Shown: positions 26,450 through 35,051 of the stretch, one piece after another
Position numbering within the stretch: the first letter of the stretch is position 1
Layout of the letters: every line of letters begins with the position of its first letter
Source: VFBF01 sp964530695
Lineage (GTDB): Bacteria > Pseudomonadota > Alphaproteobacteria > Caulobacterales > Aquidulcibacteraceae
Assembly: GCA_964530695.1 (NCBI GenBank)
Contig: CAZGYQ010000007.1
Location: 1-58,108, forward strand
Length of the DNA stretch: 58,108 nucleotides
Direction of reading: 5' to 3'
Translations under genes and position numbers: made by a program
Notes under the pieces: model-generated
The model's input: the letters and a program-made list of their open reading frames with translations, nothing else
Told to the model about the DNA's origin: nothing
Databases searched by the model: none

Positions 26450-27118
26450 CTAAGCGCCGTTCGGGCGTTGCTTGATCGTGCCCTTGACGTGACCCCGGAA
26501 GATGACCCGGGCGCCAGCGTCGCGTATCTCATAGGAGTCCGCACGCACCGAGCCAAGGGGGCCCTCGCCGCGGACTGCGCGCGCCCCCTGCACCAAGTTG
26601 TCGGCGGCCCGGACGAACGCCGACGTCGAACTGAAGGCGTTGCCCTCATCATCGCTGAAGACGACCTCGCCGGTGAGCTGCACGGTGCGCTCGATCTGGT
26701 TGTAGACCCCGGCGGTGGCGACCACCCGCCGGCCGTCGGCGGTGTAGACCGGCTTTTCGAGATCGATGAGGTCGGACTGGGGTCCCTGCCGCCTGGCGGT
26801 CGTGGCGGTGACCACGAAAGACTCCCCGCCCGCTGAGCGGCCGGAGAAGCGCGGGTTGATCATCGTCAGCGATTCGACCGCCGAGACCTCGTCGCGCGTC
26901 CCGAAGCCGCCGAGCGCTGCATGCAGGGTCATGAAGCCGAAAAACGAGCTGAAGGACGCGGTCGCAAGGCCCACGAACAGGAGCCTCAGACGTGACAGCA
27001 TGGCCGACCGCTTGCGCGCCGCCTCAAGCGTCAGCTGCCGCTGGGGCTCCCAGGCTTCAGCGGCAGCGAGCGGATGGGGCCTCATCGGGGAGGCGATAGT
27101 GGCGGCCAGATCGGTCAT
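26450..27118 (-). CDS. lptC: LPS export protein LptC
   Basis: Inner-membrane anchored bitopic protein (222 aa) passing lipopolysaccharide from LptB2FG to LptA. An N-terminal cytoplasmic stretch of about 40 residues precedes one membrane helix (LRLLFVGLATASFSSFFGFM). The rest is the periplasmic jelly roll, with INPRFSG and VYTADGRRVVATAGVYNQIERTVQLTGEVVFSDDEGN. The long cytoplasmic N-terminus is common in alphaproteobacterial LptC. The start at 27118 is well placed; the longer frame overlaps the RNase gene. Confidence 0.9.
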   Translation of the reverse strand: MTDLAATIASPMRPHPLAAAEAWEPQRQLTLEAARKRSAMLSRLRLLFVGLATASFSSFFGFMTLHAALGGFGTRDEVSAVESLTMINPRFSGRSAGGESFVVTATTARRQGPQSDLIDLEKPVYTADGRRVVATAGVYNQIERTVQLTGEVVFSDDEGNAFSSTSAFVRAADNLVQGARAVRGEGPLGSVRADSYEIRDAGARVIFRGHVKGTIKQRPNGA

Positions 27119-27213
27119 CGCAGTCCGGTGAGATAGGCGCCGCGCTGCGGCATAAGCAAGGCGCAATCCCACGCTGGGGCGGCCGGGGCCGGGGTCGCGC
27201 CGGTTCAAACGCC

Positions 27214-27870
27214 TCAGGCGTGTGCGAAAATGTCGACCTCGTCCCAGCCGGCGAGGTCGAGCGCCGCGCGGGTTGGCAGGAAGTCGAAGCACGCCCGCGC
27301 CAGGTCGAGGCGGCCCTCGCGGGCCAGGATGGCCGTCAGCTTGTCGCGCAGCGCATGCAGGTGGATCACGTCGGCCGCCGCATAGGACAGCTGGTTGTCG
27401 GTGATCTCGGCCGCGCCCCAGTCGGAGCTCTGCTGCTCCTTGGAGATTTCCCGTTGCAGCAGTTCCTTGATCACGTCCTTGAGGCCGTGACGATCCGTGT
27501 AGGTGCGCGCGAGCTTCGAGGCGATCTTGGTGCAGAACACCGGCGCGCAGGTGACGCCAAGGTCGCGCTGGATCATCGCCACGTCGAAGCGCCCGAAGTG
27601 GAAGATTTTCTCGATGCCGGTGTCGGCGAGCAGTCTCTTCAGATTGGGCGCGTCGTACGTCGCGCGGTCGAGCTGCACCACGTGCGCCTCGCCGCCGCCG
27701 TCCGTGAGCTGGACGAGGCAGAGCGGGTCGCGGACCAGCGACAGGCCCATGGACTCGCAGTCCACGGCGATGGAGCCGCCCTTGGCGACGTAGTCGGCCG
27801 GCAGGTCGCCTTTGTGCAGCATGCACACGATGTTCTTGCCGTCGACGGTCAGTGAGAGTTTTCGGGTCAT
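27214..27870 (-). CDS. NrnC-like DEDDy ribonuclease (RNase D family)
   Basis: A 218-residue 3'-5' exonuclease domain without the HRDC domains of full RNase D, matching alphaproteobacterial NrnC, which degrades dinucleotides (nanoRNase) in place of Orn. DEDDy motifs: ExoI IAVDCESMGL, ExoII FGRFDVAMIQ and ExoIII SYAAADVIHLH with its Tyr. The length and C-terminal DLAGWDEVDIF fit. It sits upstream of lptC on the same strand with a 95-base gap. The assignment to NrnC rather than RNase D is based on length. Confidence 0.88.
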   Translation of the reverse strand: MTRKLSLTVDGKNIVCMLHKGDLPADYVAKGGSIAVDCESMGLSLVRDPLCLVQLTDGGGEAHVVQLDRATYDAPNLKRLLADTGIEKIFHFGRFDVAMIQRDLGVTCAPVFCTKIASKLARTYTDRHGLKDVIKELLQREISKEQQSSDWGAAEITDNQLSYAAADVIHLHALRDKLTAILAREGRLDLARACFDFLPTRAALDLAGWDEVDIFAHA

Positions 27871-27922
27871 GCGGGGGGCTTAGGACAAAACGTGCGCCGC
27901 CGCCACTGGCGTGGACGCCGCC

Positions 27923-28435
27923 TCATCGATAGCCGGCCAGCGCTTCGCGCATCCGGGCGTTGAGATCGGCGCGGCGCTCATACCGGCGGAATCCGCCATC
28001 GGCCAGGAACTTCAGGAAGTCCGCCTTGAACTTGAACTGGTTTTCCGGCCGCGCGAGCCAGTCGAGGTGCTTGTTGATTTCCAGTTCGATGATCGGTTGC
28101 CAGGTTTCCTCGAGCGCCTTTCGACCGGCGCAACGGTCGAGAATGGTCTCGACGAAATTGACGACCATGAACGCATAGGCCTCATACGCCGGCTCGAAAA
28201 CGCCATCGACGGCGCGCATGCCCTGCCCATAGGTCGGATGGGTCACGGCCTCTTTCAGCAGGTCGAAGTAGATCTTGTCGATTTCGCCATAGTGTTCGCT
28301 GTGGATCTGGCGCGTGAACGCCCAGACCGACACGAGGATCGCGGCGAGCGCCAGTATCGCCGTCAATGCATTGGCGACGATCGACCAGAATTCCAGCGGC
28401 GAGTGCGTCGCCGCGCGCGTCAGCGCTTCAAGCAT
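27923..28435 (-). CDS. Single-pass membrane protein of unknown function
   Basis: A 170-residue protein with one strong N-terminal membrane helix (IVANALTAILALAAILVSVWAF) and a cytoplasmic, mostly helical domain. I do not know its family. It resembles small phage- or plasmid-independent proteins related to DUF4760 only in general layout. It overlaps the end of the GNAT gene by eight bases, so the two are co-translated. Confidence 0.7.
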   Translation of the reverse strand: MLEALTRAATHSPLEFWSIVANALTAILALAAILVSVWAFTRQIHSEHYGEIDKIYFDLLKEAVTHPTYGQGMRAVDGVFEPAYEAYAFMVVNFVETILDRCAGRKALEETWQPIIELEINKHLDWLARPENQFKFKADFLKFLADGGFRRYERRADLNARMREALAGYR

Positions 28436-29108
28436 GGGAGGGCGCCTCTTCGATTCCGGAAAGCCGGACAGGGTCGGGGAGGGGCGCGACCATCAGCGTC
28501 GGTCGCGGATCGTCGGCGGGCATTGCGTACACCTCCCTGTATATGGCGGAGATCCAGTCGAGGAGTTTCGGCTTTGCGATCGCGGTCACCGATTTCGGCG
28601 CCAGCGCCAGCAAATGCATGGGCGGTGCGCCGGGGAGCGGAAGAACGTAGTTCAGTCCTTCGACGACGCGGCAACCGTGACGTGCATAGAAGGCCAGCCT
28701 GCGCTCCTGCTGGACGCGTTGCTGCGAATCGCCGTCGATCGCATCGACTTCGAGCAGACCGACCTCGCGCCCGGCGGCGCGATGGAGATTGGCGGTGGCA
28801 TCGAGAAGCGCCGCGCCGACGCCGCCGGAACGCCGCCGCGCATCGACGGCCATGTACTCAAGCAGCCAGACATTCCCGGGCGCCGGCGTGTACGATATGG
28901 CGAAGCCCGTCACGTCGTCGCCGCGGCGGGCCACGAGAAACCGGTAGCGGGGATCGTCGACCGCACGCGCCAGCGTCTCGACGGGTTTCTGCTCGCTGCG
29001 CTCGATGGACGCCCGGTAGATCGCCACCAGCGCCTCGAACGCCGCGCTGTCGGCCCTGGTCACCCGGGAGATGACGGCGTCCTCCGGTTTGTCTGGGCTC
29101 GCCGCCAT
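28428..29108 (-). CDS. GNAT family N-acetyltransferase
   Basis: A 226-residue acetyltransferase. The acetyl-CoA pyrophosphate loop is visible in YMAVDARRRSGGVGAALLDA (motif A, R/Q-x-x-G-x-G/A). Motif B follows with LLEVDAIDGDSQ and FYARHGCRVVEGLNYVLPL. A longer C-terminal extension is outside the core fold. The substrate is unknown. Transcribed with the downstream membrane protein. Confidence 0.85.
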   Translation of the reverse strand: MAASPDKPEDAVISRVTRADSAAFEALVAIYRASIERSEQKPVETLARAVDDPRYRFLVARRGDDVTGFAISYTPAPGNVWLLEYMAVDARRRSGGVGAALLDATANLHRAAGREVGLLEVDAIDGDSQQRVQQERRLAFYARHGCRVVEGLNYVLPLPGAPPMHLLALAPKSVTAIAKPKLLDWISAIYREVYAMPADDPRPTLMVAPLPDPVRLSGIEEAPSHA

Positions 29109-29252
29109 GGCCTGTGCTCGCTTTCCTCAACGACGCGCGCCGCGCGCTGGCCGTGGGCGGTGATCGGCGTATTGGCTTTGTCCGGGTCGGTCAAATGCAC
29201 GTTGCGCATGACAGTCGTTGCGCGGCGACGGCGGCGCCCTAGAACCGGATGC

Positions 29253-31007
29253 ATGAACCCACGCCGATTCATGCTCGCCGTCGCACTCGTGTTCGCCGTC
29301 GCGCTCGCGCCCGCTTGCGTCTTGGCCCGCGAACCCGTTGCACCCGGCGCGCTCGACGGCGTGGCGGCGGAACTGGACGCGGCGCGCGCGGCCTTTGACG
29401 CGCCCGGACTTGCGGTCGCCGTCGTCGCCGACGGCAAGGTGATCCTCGCGGAGGGGTTCGGACAGCGCGGGCTCGACGATGTCGCGCGCGTGGACGCCGA
29501 CACGCGTTTTGCGCTCGGCTCGTGCACCAAGGCATTCACGTCATTCGGCGTCGGCCTGCTCGCCGAGGAGGGCAAGTTGCGCTACTCTGATCGCGTGGCG
29601 GCGCACGATCCGCTGCTGCGATTGCCGCAGGCGGGCGCGCTTGAGAAGCTGACGATCGCCAACCTTTTGTCCCAGCGCTCCGGTCTCGCGCGTCACGACT
29701 TCCTCTGGCACGCGCTGCCGGGCATGACCCGTGCTGAATTCGCCGTCGCGCAAGGTGATCTCGCCATGCAACGCGCGCCGGGGACCGGCTTTGGCTACAC
29801 CAATTCCGCCTTCATCCTCGCCGGCCGCGTGATCGAACTGCGCACGGGCGAGGGCTGGGAGACATTCACGGCGAAACAGGTCTTTGCGCCGCTGGCGATG
29901 ACGCGGTCGAACTTCTCGTCGGCCGGCCTCGCCGCCGATGAAAACGCCGCCCGCGCGACCAAGCGCGCCGGTGGCGTCAGCCGCACGGTGGCATGGCGGG
30001 ACGGACGGCTTCTCGGCCCCGCGGGCGCCGTCAATTCCACCGCCCATGACATGGCGCGCTGGCTCCTGGTGCTTACTGGCGGAGGCGAAATCGACGGCGT
30101 GCGCGTAATTTCGCGCGCCACGCTCGATACGCTCTGGACGCCGGTGGTCGGAACCGAGAAGCGCGCGCGCGGTCGCGGCGGCGAGGACGGCGGCGGCTAT
30201 GCAATGGGCTGGCGGGTCGACAGCTGGCGCGGTCAGCGCCGGGTCAGCCACTCCGGCGCGATCGACGGATTTCGCGCGCGCGTCACGCTTTTCCCGGATC
30301 GCGGCGTCGGCATCGTGACGATGGTCAATATCGCGCCTTCGCAATTGCCGGACTTCGCCACGCGCATGCTGGCCGAGCGCATTCTGGGACTGCCGCGCGA
30401 GACCGATCTCGCCGCGTTCGCCGCCGAACGGCGCGCCAGAGAGCTGCAAGCAGCGGTCGCGCCCTTGCCGCGCGGACGCGTCGCGCGGCTGATGGCCCGG
30501 GACGAAACAGTTTCGCCGTCGCTGCCGCTCTCGGCGTTTCATGGCGTCTACCGGCACCCGGCCTATGGGGAAGTGCATATCGAGCCGTCGGCGGACGCCG
30601 CATCGCTGCGCATCGCGTTCGGGACGCTCGAAGGGCGCCTCGAACACTGGCGCGGCGACAGCTTCATCGCTTTTTCCGATCGCCCCGACGACACGCTTGA
30701 CGAAGGCGAAGTGGTTTTCACCACTGACGTCACGGAAAAGGCGACGGGATTCACCGCGATGATCGACAACGACATTGCACCCATCGCCTTCGTCCGTAGC
30801 GGCGCGTTGCCGATTTCCGCGGCCGCGCCGCAGCACGCGCAACTCACGGTCTCTCCGCGGCGCGCGCCGGCGCGTCCGCCCGCGATCTGGGCGATGTGGC
30901 TTCTCGCGCCGGTCGTCGGCGGTCTCGCGTGGGCCGGTCTGCATCGCGCACGATCGCGGCGCGCGCGACAGGAGGCCGACGCCGCGCCGTCGACCGGCGA
31001 GCCGTGA
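29253..31007 (+). CDS. Class C beta-lactamase-like serine hydrolase, membrane-anchored
   Basis: A 584-residue serine hydrolase. Signal peptide MNPRRFMLAVALVFAVALAP... with a Cys (PACVLA) that could be lipid-modified. The catalytic SxxK is in LGSCTKAFTS (Ser-Cys-Thr-Lys), the YxN in GYTNSAFILAG and the HSG motif (KTG equivalent) in VSHSGAIDGF. A lipocalin-like C-terminal domain follows (FHGVYRHPAYGEV), then a C-terminal membrane helix (IWAMWLLAPVVGGLAWAGL). Such proteins are usually esterases or D-aminopeptidases, not true beta-lactamases. The start at 29253 is set by the signal peptide. Confidence 0.9.
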   Translation: MNPRRFMLAVALVFAVALAPACVLAREPVAPGALDGVAAELDAARAAFDAPGLAVAVVADGKVILAEGFGQRGLDDVARVDADTRFALGSCTKAFTSFGVGLLAEEGKLRYSDRVAAHDPLLRLPQAGALEKLTIANLLSQRSGLARHDFLWHALPGMTRAEFAVAQGDLAMQRAPGTGFGYTNSAFILAGRVIELRTGEGWETFTAKQVFAPLAMTRSNFSSAGLAADENAARATKRAGGVSRTVAWRDGRLLGPAGAVNSTAHDMARWLLVLTGGGEIDGVRVISRATLDTLWTPVVGTEKRARGRGGEDGGGYAMGWRVDSWRGQRRVSHSGAIDGFRARVTLFPDRGVGIVTMVNIAPSQLPDFATRMLAERILGLPRETDLAAFAAERRARELQAAVAPLPRGRVARLMARDETVSPSLPLSAFHGVYRHPAYGEVHIEPSADAASLRIAFGTLEGRLEHWRGDSFIAFSDRPDDTLDEGEVVFTTDVTEKATGFTAMIDNDIAPIAFVRSGALPISAAAPQHAQLTVSPRRAPARPPAIWAMWLLAPVVGGLAWAGLHRARSRRARQEADAAPSTGEP

Positions 31008-31063
31008 CCGGCTGGCGTTTCTGGCGCGGACATCGTGGCCCGTTGTGCGTCCTGAGCGGGTTG

Positions 31064-31110
31064 TTCGGCGTCTCCATCAGGTGACAAGCGCCGGGGTGAC
31101 TACGTGTTTC
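31064..31110 (+). pseudogene. RHS core fragment A (decayed)
   Basis: The stretch GGCGTCTCCATCAGGTGAC and the following 28 bases closely match the RHS fragment at 32470-32516 (about 38 of 45 bases by eye). In frame it reads RLHQVTSAGVTTCF, matching the RLHQVTSAALTTRF of fragment B. It is a short remnant with no start or continuation. Confidence 0.6.
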
Positions 31111-31111
31111 C

Positions 31112-31188
31112 AAAAGAATGCCACACGCACATGTCCGGCGGGCAACCGCGTTCTACGTCTCAGGCGCCGAAAAGAACGCGTGGCATTC
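31112..31188 (+). repeat. 77-bp hairpin repeat, copy 1
   Basis: Begins AAAAGAATGCCACACGC and ends GAACGCGTGGCATTC. The GAATGCCAC ends are inverted repeats of each other, and an inner pair TCCGGCG/CGCCGAA extends the stem. It is about 90% identical over exactly 77 bases to the copy at 31665-31741 and lies just upstream of the first small gene. Confidence 0.8.
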
Positions 31189-31201
31189 GTTTGTTGATAA
31201 A

Positions 31202-31657
31202 ATGTCGAGGCCAAGAATGACGCCCGAACTGTTGCTCCAAGCACGTAGCTCAAGTTGGTTCGGAACCGTATCGAGAGTCGATCGGGATGTGGATGACGAA
31301 CCGCTGTTCTGGGTGCAAGGCTACCTGATCAGGGAGTCGATCTGGGGCAAGTGCGGAATTGAAGTGCCCATCTTTGCATTAGTTGCCGAATTCTATGTTG
31401 CCGCCAATTTGCTCCAGACCAAAGGAGTGTATGAGTATATTAGCGGTAGCCAGCAGTCGATCAAAGTCAAATTGAAGAAAGCGAATCAGGACGTGGCATT
31501 TCGTGTTTGGCATGACGAATTCAAATTCGCGGAAACATTTGCTTTTGATGTGAACATCAATCGACTTGCAGTTTTTCTGAGAAATGCGGAATTTCTTCGG
31601 CTGGCGCCGCGAGAAACAGTATCGGCAATTGATCGATTTGCGTTCGTCAAGCAGTGA
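31202..31657 (+). CDS. Unknown protein, candidate orphan immunity protein 1
   Basis: A 151-residue soluble protein that I cannot assign to a family. It is clearly less GC-rich than the surrounding genes, with Tyr/Phe/Asn-rich composition (e.g. IFALVAEFYVAANLL, VYEYISGSQQSIKVKL, FKFAETFAFDVNINRL). There is no signal peptide or membrane helix. It sits between the two copies of the 77-bp repeat and within the decayed RHS locus, the normal setting of immunity genes left behind by displaced RHS toxin tips. The role is an inference from position and composition. The frame is open upstream into the repeat (ATG 31118); I chose ATG 31202, whose ribosome-binding site is weak. Confidence 0.6.
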   Translation: MSRPRMTPELLLQARSSSWFGTVSRVDRDVDDEPLFWVQGYLIRESIWGKCGIEVPIFALVAEFYVAANLLQTKGVYEYISGSQQSIKVKLKKANQDVAFRVWHDEFKFAETFAFDVNINRLAVFLRNAEFLRLAPRETVSAIDRFAFVKQ

Positions 31658-31664
31658 ACTGCGG

Positions 31665-31741
31665 AAAAGAATGCCACACACACATGTCCGCCGAGCAGCC
31701 GCGCTCTACGTCTCAGGCACCGAAGAGAACGTGTGGCATTC
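31665..31741 (+). repeat. 77-bp hairpin repeat, copy 2
   Basis: Same orientation and length as copy 1, with about eight substitutions. The terminal stem here is GAATGCCACAC with GTGTGGCATTC, 11 perfect pairs. It starts a few bases after the stop of the first small gene and ends about 135 bases before the second. Confidence 0.8.
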
Positions 31742-31877
31742 ATCTGAATTGAGATCAATGGGACTGGCATAATCAACCAAGGATTCTTCAGTCCGGGGGT
31801 AGCCCAAAGGTCCGGCTATCGCTTCGAGAGGGTTGAAGAAGATTGGGTAAGGCTAACCAAGGAGGTCGAGTAAAGTC

Positions 31878-32321
31878 ATGTCCGGCGACACGCATCCCTA
31901 CGACGTAATCGTCAGCGTGTTTCGTCGCAAAGGCGACGAGGGACCGCGAACTCGATTGGTGGAAGATCCTGCATCCTATTTGTCGGTGGCGGAAGAGCAA
32001 GGCTTCGGACTGGAGGAAGGAGAACTTCCGGCGATTGTACTTTTCACCGACGTAGGGGCAAACGCGATTTCGGCGTTGATAACGACGCGGAGAGTTCTTG
32101 CAAGGGATTTTGGCGGCGACATTAAAAGCATGAGGTTCGATAAGATTTGTTCTAACTACCACGAAATGAGCCGCGATCTGGCGGGATCGAGCCGCTATTG
32201 CTTGAAAAGTGCGAACGGCGTTCAAGTCGAGTTAGTGACCGATCCGGGGTTGCCGCTGGCTGGCGTCGCGTCTGTGCTCGTGAATCGAATTCAGGCGGCG
32301 GCCAAAGCACCGACGGAGTGA
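31878..32321 (+). CDS. Unknown protein, candidate orphan immunity protein 2
   Basis: A 147-residue soluble protein, not recognised. It begins MSGDTHPYDVIVSVFRRKGD and contains an acidic middle (EEQGFGLEEGELPAIVLFTD). Composition is less GC-rich than the flanks. ATG 31878 is preceded by AAGGAGG, so it is probably expressed. As with the first gene, it follows a 77-bp repeat and precedes an RHS core fragment, so a second displaced immunity gene is the simplest reading. It has no visible similarity to the first gene. Confidence 0.65.
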   Translation: MSGDTHPYDVIVSVFRRKGDEGPRTRLVEDPASYLSVAEEQGFGLEEGELPAIVLFTDVGANAISALITTRRVLARDFGGDIKSMRFDKICSNYHEMSRDLAGSSRYCLKSANGVQVELVTDPGLPLAGVASVLVNRIQAAAKAPTE

Positions 32322-32356
32322 CAAGCACTTTTTGGGGGCACGCCTCTCTGGTCTGA

Positions 32357-32584
32357 CGTTCGAACGGCAGCCTGACATCGGATGGCGCGACGACGTTCGG
32401 GTACGATGTGGGCAACCGGCTCATCGCGGCGACGGGCGCGCGCAATGCGACGCTGAGCCATGATCCGCTGGGGCGTCTCCATCAGGTGACGAGCGCGGCG
32501 TTGACGACGCGTTTCCTCCATGACGGCGATGCGCTCGTGGCGGAGTACAACGCCTCGGGGACGATGCTGCGGCGCCATGTGTGA
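32357..32584 (+). pseudogene. RHS core fragment B (3' end of an RHS repeat protein)
   Basis: Reading after a stop at 32354 gives RHS-type sequence: TTFGYDVGNRLIAATGARN, then HDPLGRLHQVTSAALTTRFL, HDGDALVAEYNASGTMLRRH and a stop (TGA 32582-32584). YDxxGNR, DPLGRL and YDGDALVAEY are standard RHS/YD-repeat motifs near the end of the conserved core. No start codon, no upstream core and no toxic tip remain, so it is a broken remnant. The 200 bases up to the protease gene have no gene I can support. Confidence 0.85.
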
Positions 32585-32790
32585 GGCGGCCCCTCGCCGC
32601 CACGCGCCTCGCGGGGCGCACGATCCGCTCGGGGACCAACGACCCGCCATGATTGCAGGAACGTGGAACTTCGTCACCAACGCGGTTCAGCATCGGGGTC
32701 AAGGTCATCCCCTCGAAAGCGTGGAGCCTTGGCGCGTTCGGGCGCGATCTGCAGGATGGGGCGGCGAAGGGCAATGGCGGGAGCGGCGGC

Positions 32791-34752
32791 ATGAAGAAGG
32801 CGGGGGGACGGGCAAGCAAGGCGACGTCAAAGGGCGCGCGGCGCATCGTGCGCAAGGGGATCCGCAAGACAGCGGCAAAGCGGGCGAAAAAGGCTGTTGC
32901 GAAGAAATCCGCGAAGAAGCCGGCCGCCCGACGGAAGGTCGCCAGGACGCCCGTAAAGAAAACGTCGGCGAAGGTTGCGCGTAAGCCAGGCGCCAAGAGG
33001 GCGGCGACAAAAAAGCCGGCGGCGAAGACGTCAAAGGCCAGGAAGCCTGCCGTCAGGAGAACCGCCGCCAAGACGCCGGTGGCGAAAACGCGGGCTGCAA
33101 AGAGGCCGGCGGCGAAGAGACCATTGGCGAAAAGGCCGGCCCCGGCGAGACCAGTCGCATTGCCGCCGCCGGCGCGGCGTGCGCCGACGCAGCGCACGCC
33201 GGCGAAGTCGCCTGCGGCGCGTCGTCCGGCTGGGAACGTCGGGCGGGCGTCGCCTGGACGCCGCCAGACCAACGTCGCGCCGCCCGTTGTGCAATACGCA
33301 CAACGGCCCCACTCTCAGGCCACGGCGGCGGCCATCGGCCGGGTCAATGAGCCTGCGCGCGACGTCGTCTTCTCCGTCACCCTGGCTGCACCAGGCGGCG
33401 AGGCGCTTCAGACGTTCCGCGGCGACATCACGCGGGAAAACTATCGCCAGTTCATCCCGCGCGAGGACGCGCGCGACAGGGCGTGCGCGCGCCTTGAATC
33501 GCTGGGCTTCGCGGTCCTGCGAAAGAACCGTTTCACCTTGTCCGTCAGCGGGGCCCGTGCGCTGATCGAGGACATCGCCGGCGCCGCGCTCGTCCCCAAG
33601 ATCGCCTATCGCGGCGCCAGGCGGCCGGCGACGGCGGGCGAACCGGGCGATTTCTTTCTGGCGCCGGTGCGCGCGCGTCATCTCGCGCCGCGCATAGGCT
33701 CCGGCGTCGACCATTTCGTGTTCGTGCCGCCGCCGCTCAGTTTCGCACGTTCGCCGAGGGCCGGCGGCCGGGCGCGACCCGCGGTCTCCGCGACCGCGCC
33801 GGCGATGCAGTTTCCTGGACCCGACGAAGCGCGGGTGCGCCAGTTGCTCAACGTTCCTCCCGGCAGCCGCGGCGCGGGCGTCACTGTGGCGATGATCGAC
33901 ACGGGCTTTTTCCCGCACCCGTATTTTCACGCCGGCGGATTTGACGTGCGGTCTGTTGCGGTTGCGCCCGGTGGCGATGGCGCGCGCGACGACAACGGGC
34001 ACGGCACTGCGATGGCGTGGAATGTCTTCGCTGTTGCGCCCGAAGTGCGCCTGATCGGCGTCCAGCACGCGCCTGGCATGCATGACGCCGCGATCGAAGC
34101 CGCAGCGGAAGGGGACGCCGACGTCATTTCGTGTTCCTGGGGATGGGACCGCGAAGAGGTGCACAACACGGTGCAGGTCTCGCTCATGTCCGTGCTCGAT
34201 GAAGGCAAGATCGTCCTCTTCGCGGCCGGCAATGGCCACCACGCGTGGCCGGGTTCGCAGCCCGAGGTCATCTCGGTCGGCGGCGTTCACGCCGATCCGC
34301 AAGGAGCGCTCGAAGCCAGCGACTATGCGAGCGGCTTTGACAGCGGGCGCTTCCCGGGCCGTCGCGTCCCGGATGTCTGCGGGCTGTGCGGTCAGCGACC
34401 CAAGGCGATCTATCTCATGTTGCCGACCCAGCCCGGTTCGATCCTGGATCGATCGCAGTCCGGAGGCGCGTTTCCCGACGGCGACGCCACCGCCCCCGAC
34501 GACGGATGGGCCGGCGCCAGCGGCACGAGCAGCGCAACGCCCCAGATCGCGGCGGTGGTCGCGCTCCTCATTGCGCGCGCGCGGGAGAAAGGAACCGCGT
34601 TGACCGCCGATCGTGCGCGCCAGCTGCTGGAGCAGACAGCGGTCCCGATCACGGCCGGGGTCAACGCCATGGGGTTTCCCGCCGCGGGGCAGCCCAACCG
34701 CGCCACGGGCTGGGGGCTTGTGGATGCGACCGCCGCCCTCGCGCGCGTCTGA
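32791..34752 (+). CDS. Subtilisin-like (S8) peptidase with histone H1-like N-terminal tail
   Basis: A 653-residue protein. Residues 1 to about 160 are a Lys/Ala/Arg/Pro-rich basic tail with many AAKKPAAK-like repeats, like histone H1 or bacterial H1-like proteins. There is no signal peptide. Residues about 185-290 form a prodomain-like segment (LESLGFAVLRKNRFTLSVSG). The S8 catalytic domain follows with Asp370 (AMIDTGF), His404 (NGHGTAMAW), oxyanion Asn481 (FAAGNGHH) and Ser580 (GASGTSSATPQIAA), all in family order. A CGLCG pair lies late in the domain. ATG 32791 has GGGAG nearby; the frame is open upstream without family similarity. The tail suggests nucleic-acid or polyanion binding. Fusion of such a tail to a subtilase is unusual. 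Confidence 0.9.
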   Translation: MKKAGGRASKATSKGARRIVRKGIRKTAAKRAKKAVAKKSAKKPAARRKVARTPVKKTSAKVARKPGAKRAATKKPAAKTSKARKPAVRRTAAKTPVAKTRAAKRPAAKRPLAKRPAPARPVALPPPARRAPTQRTPAKSPAARRPAGNVGRASPGRRQTNVAPPVVQYAQRPHSQATAAAIGRVNEPARDVVFSVTLAAPGGEALQTFRGDITRENYRQFIPREDARDRACARLESLGFAVLRKNRFTLSVSGARALIEDIAGAALVPKIAYRGARRPATAGEPGDFFLAPVRARHLAPRIGSGVDHFVFVPPPLSFARSPRAGGRARPAVSATAPAMQFPGPDEARVRQLLNVPPGSRGAGVTVAMIDTGFFPHPYFHAGGFDVRSVAVAPGGDGARDDNGHGTAMAWNVFAVAPEVRLIGVQHAPGMHDAAIEAAAEGDADVISCSWGWDREEVHNTVQVSLMSVLDEGKIVLFAAGNGHHAWPGSQPEVISVGGVHADPQGALEASDYASGFDSGRFPGRRVPDVCGLCGQRPKAIYLMLPTQPGSILDRSQSGGAFPDGDATAPDDGWAGASGTSSATPQIAAVVALLIARAREKGTALTADRARQLLEQTAVPITAGVNAMGFPAAGQPNRATGWGLVDATAALARV

Positions 34753-35051
34753 GACGCCGCCGCGGCCCGCCGGAAGGGGCGTCGAGGAACGGCGGCCAGG
34801 AACCTGTAATATGGCGACTCTTGGATCAGGTGTGCTTCAACGGCGCGCGCCCGGCGGCAATGACCGGGGCCGAGAATGTCGCTTGACCGGAGGCCTCCGG
34901 CCGCGGATTCTCAATGGCTCGGCTCGGGCGCGATCACGGTGATCCGGCGAACGGCGACCGCCGCGCCATCGGCGCTCTCGCGCCGCGCCCGGTTTCATGG
35001 CCATTGCTCATATGGCCGGGGTCCCTTGGCAGGGATCCGATAGGAAGAGTG

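Noticed and set aside
28314..29252. Upstream extension of the class C beta-lactamase-like gene
   Set aside because: The frame is open but antisense to the GNAT gene and precedes a clear signal peptide at 29253.
29253..31007. Antibiotic resistance beta-lactamase
   Set aside because: It has the class C-like SxxK and YxN motifs, but also a C-terminal lipocalin-like domain and a membrane helix, as in esterases and peptidases of this superfamily.
31112..31741. The 77-bp repeats as integron attC sites
   Set aside because: They flank small genes as cassettes would, but lack the RYYYAAC/GTTRRRY end boxes, and no integrase is present.
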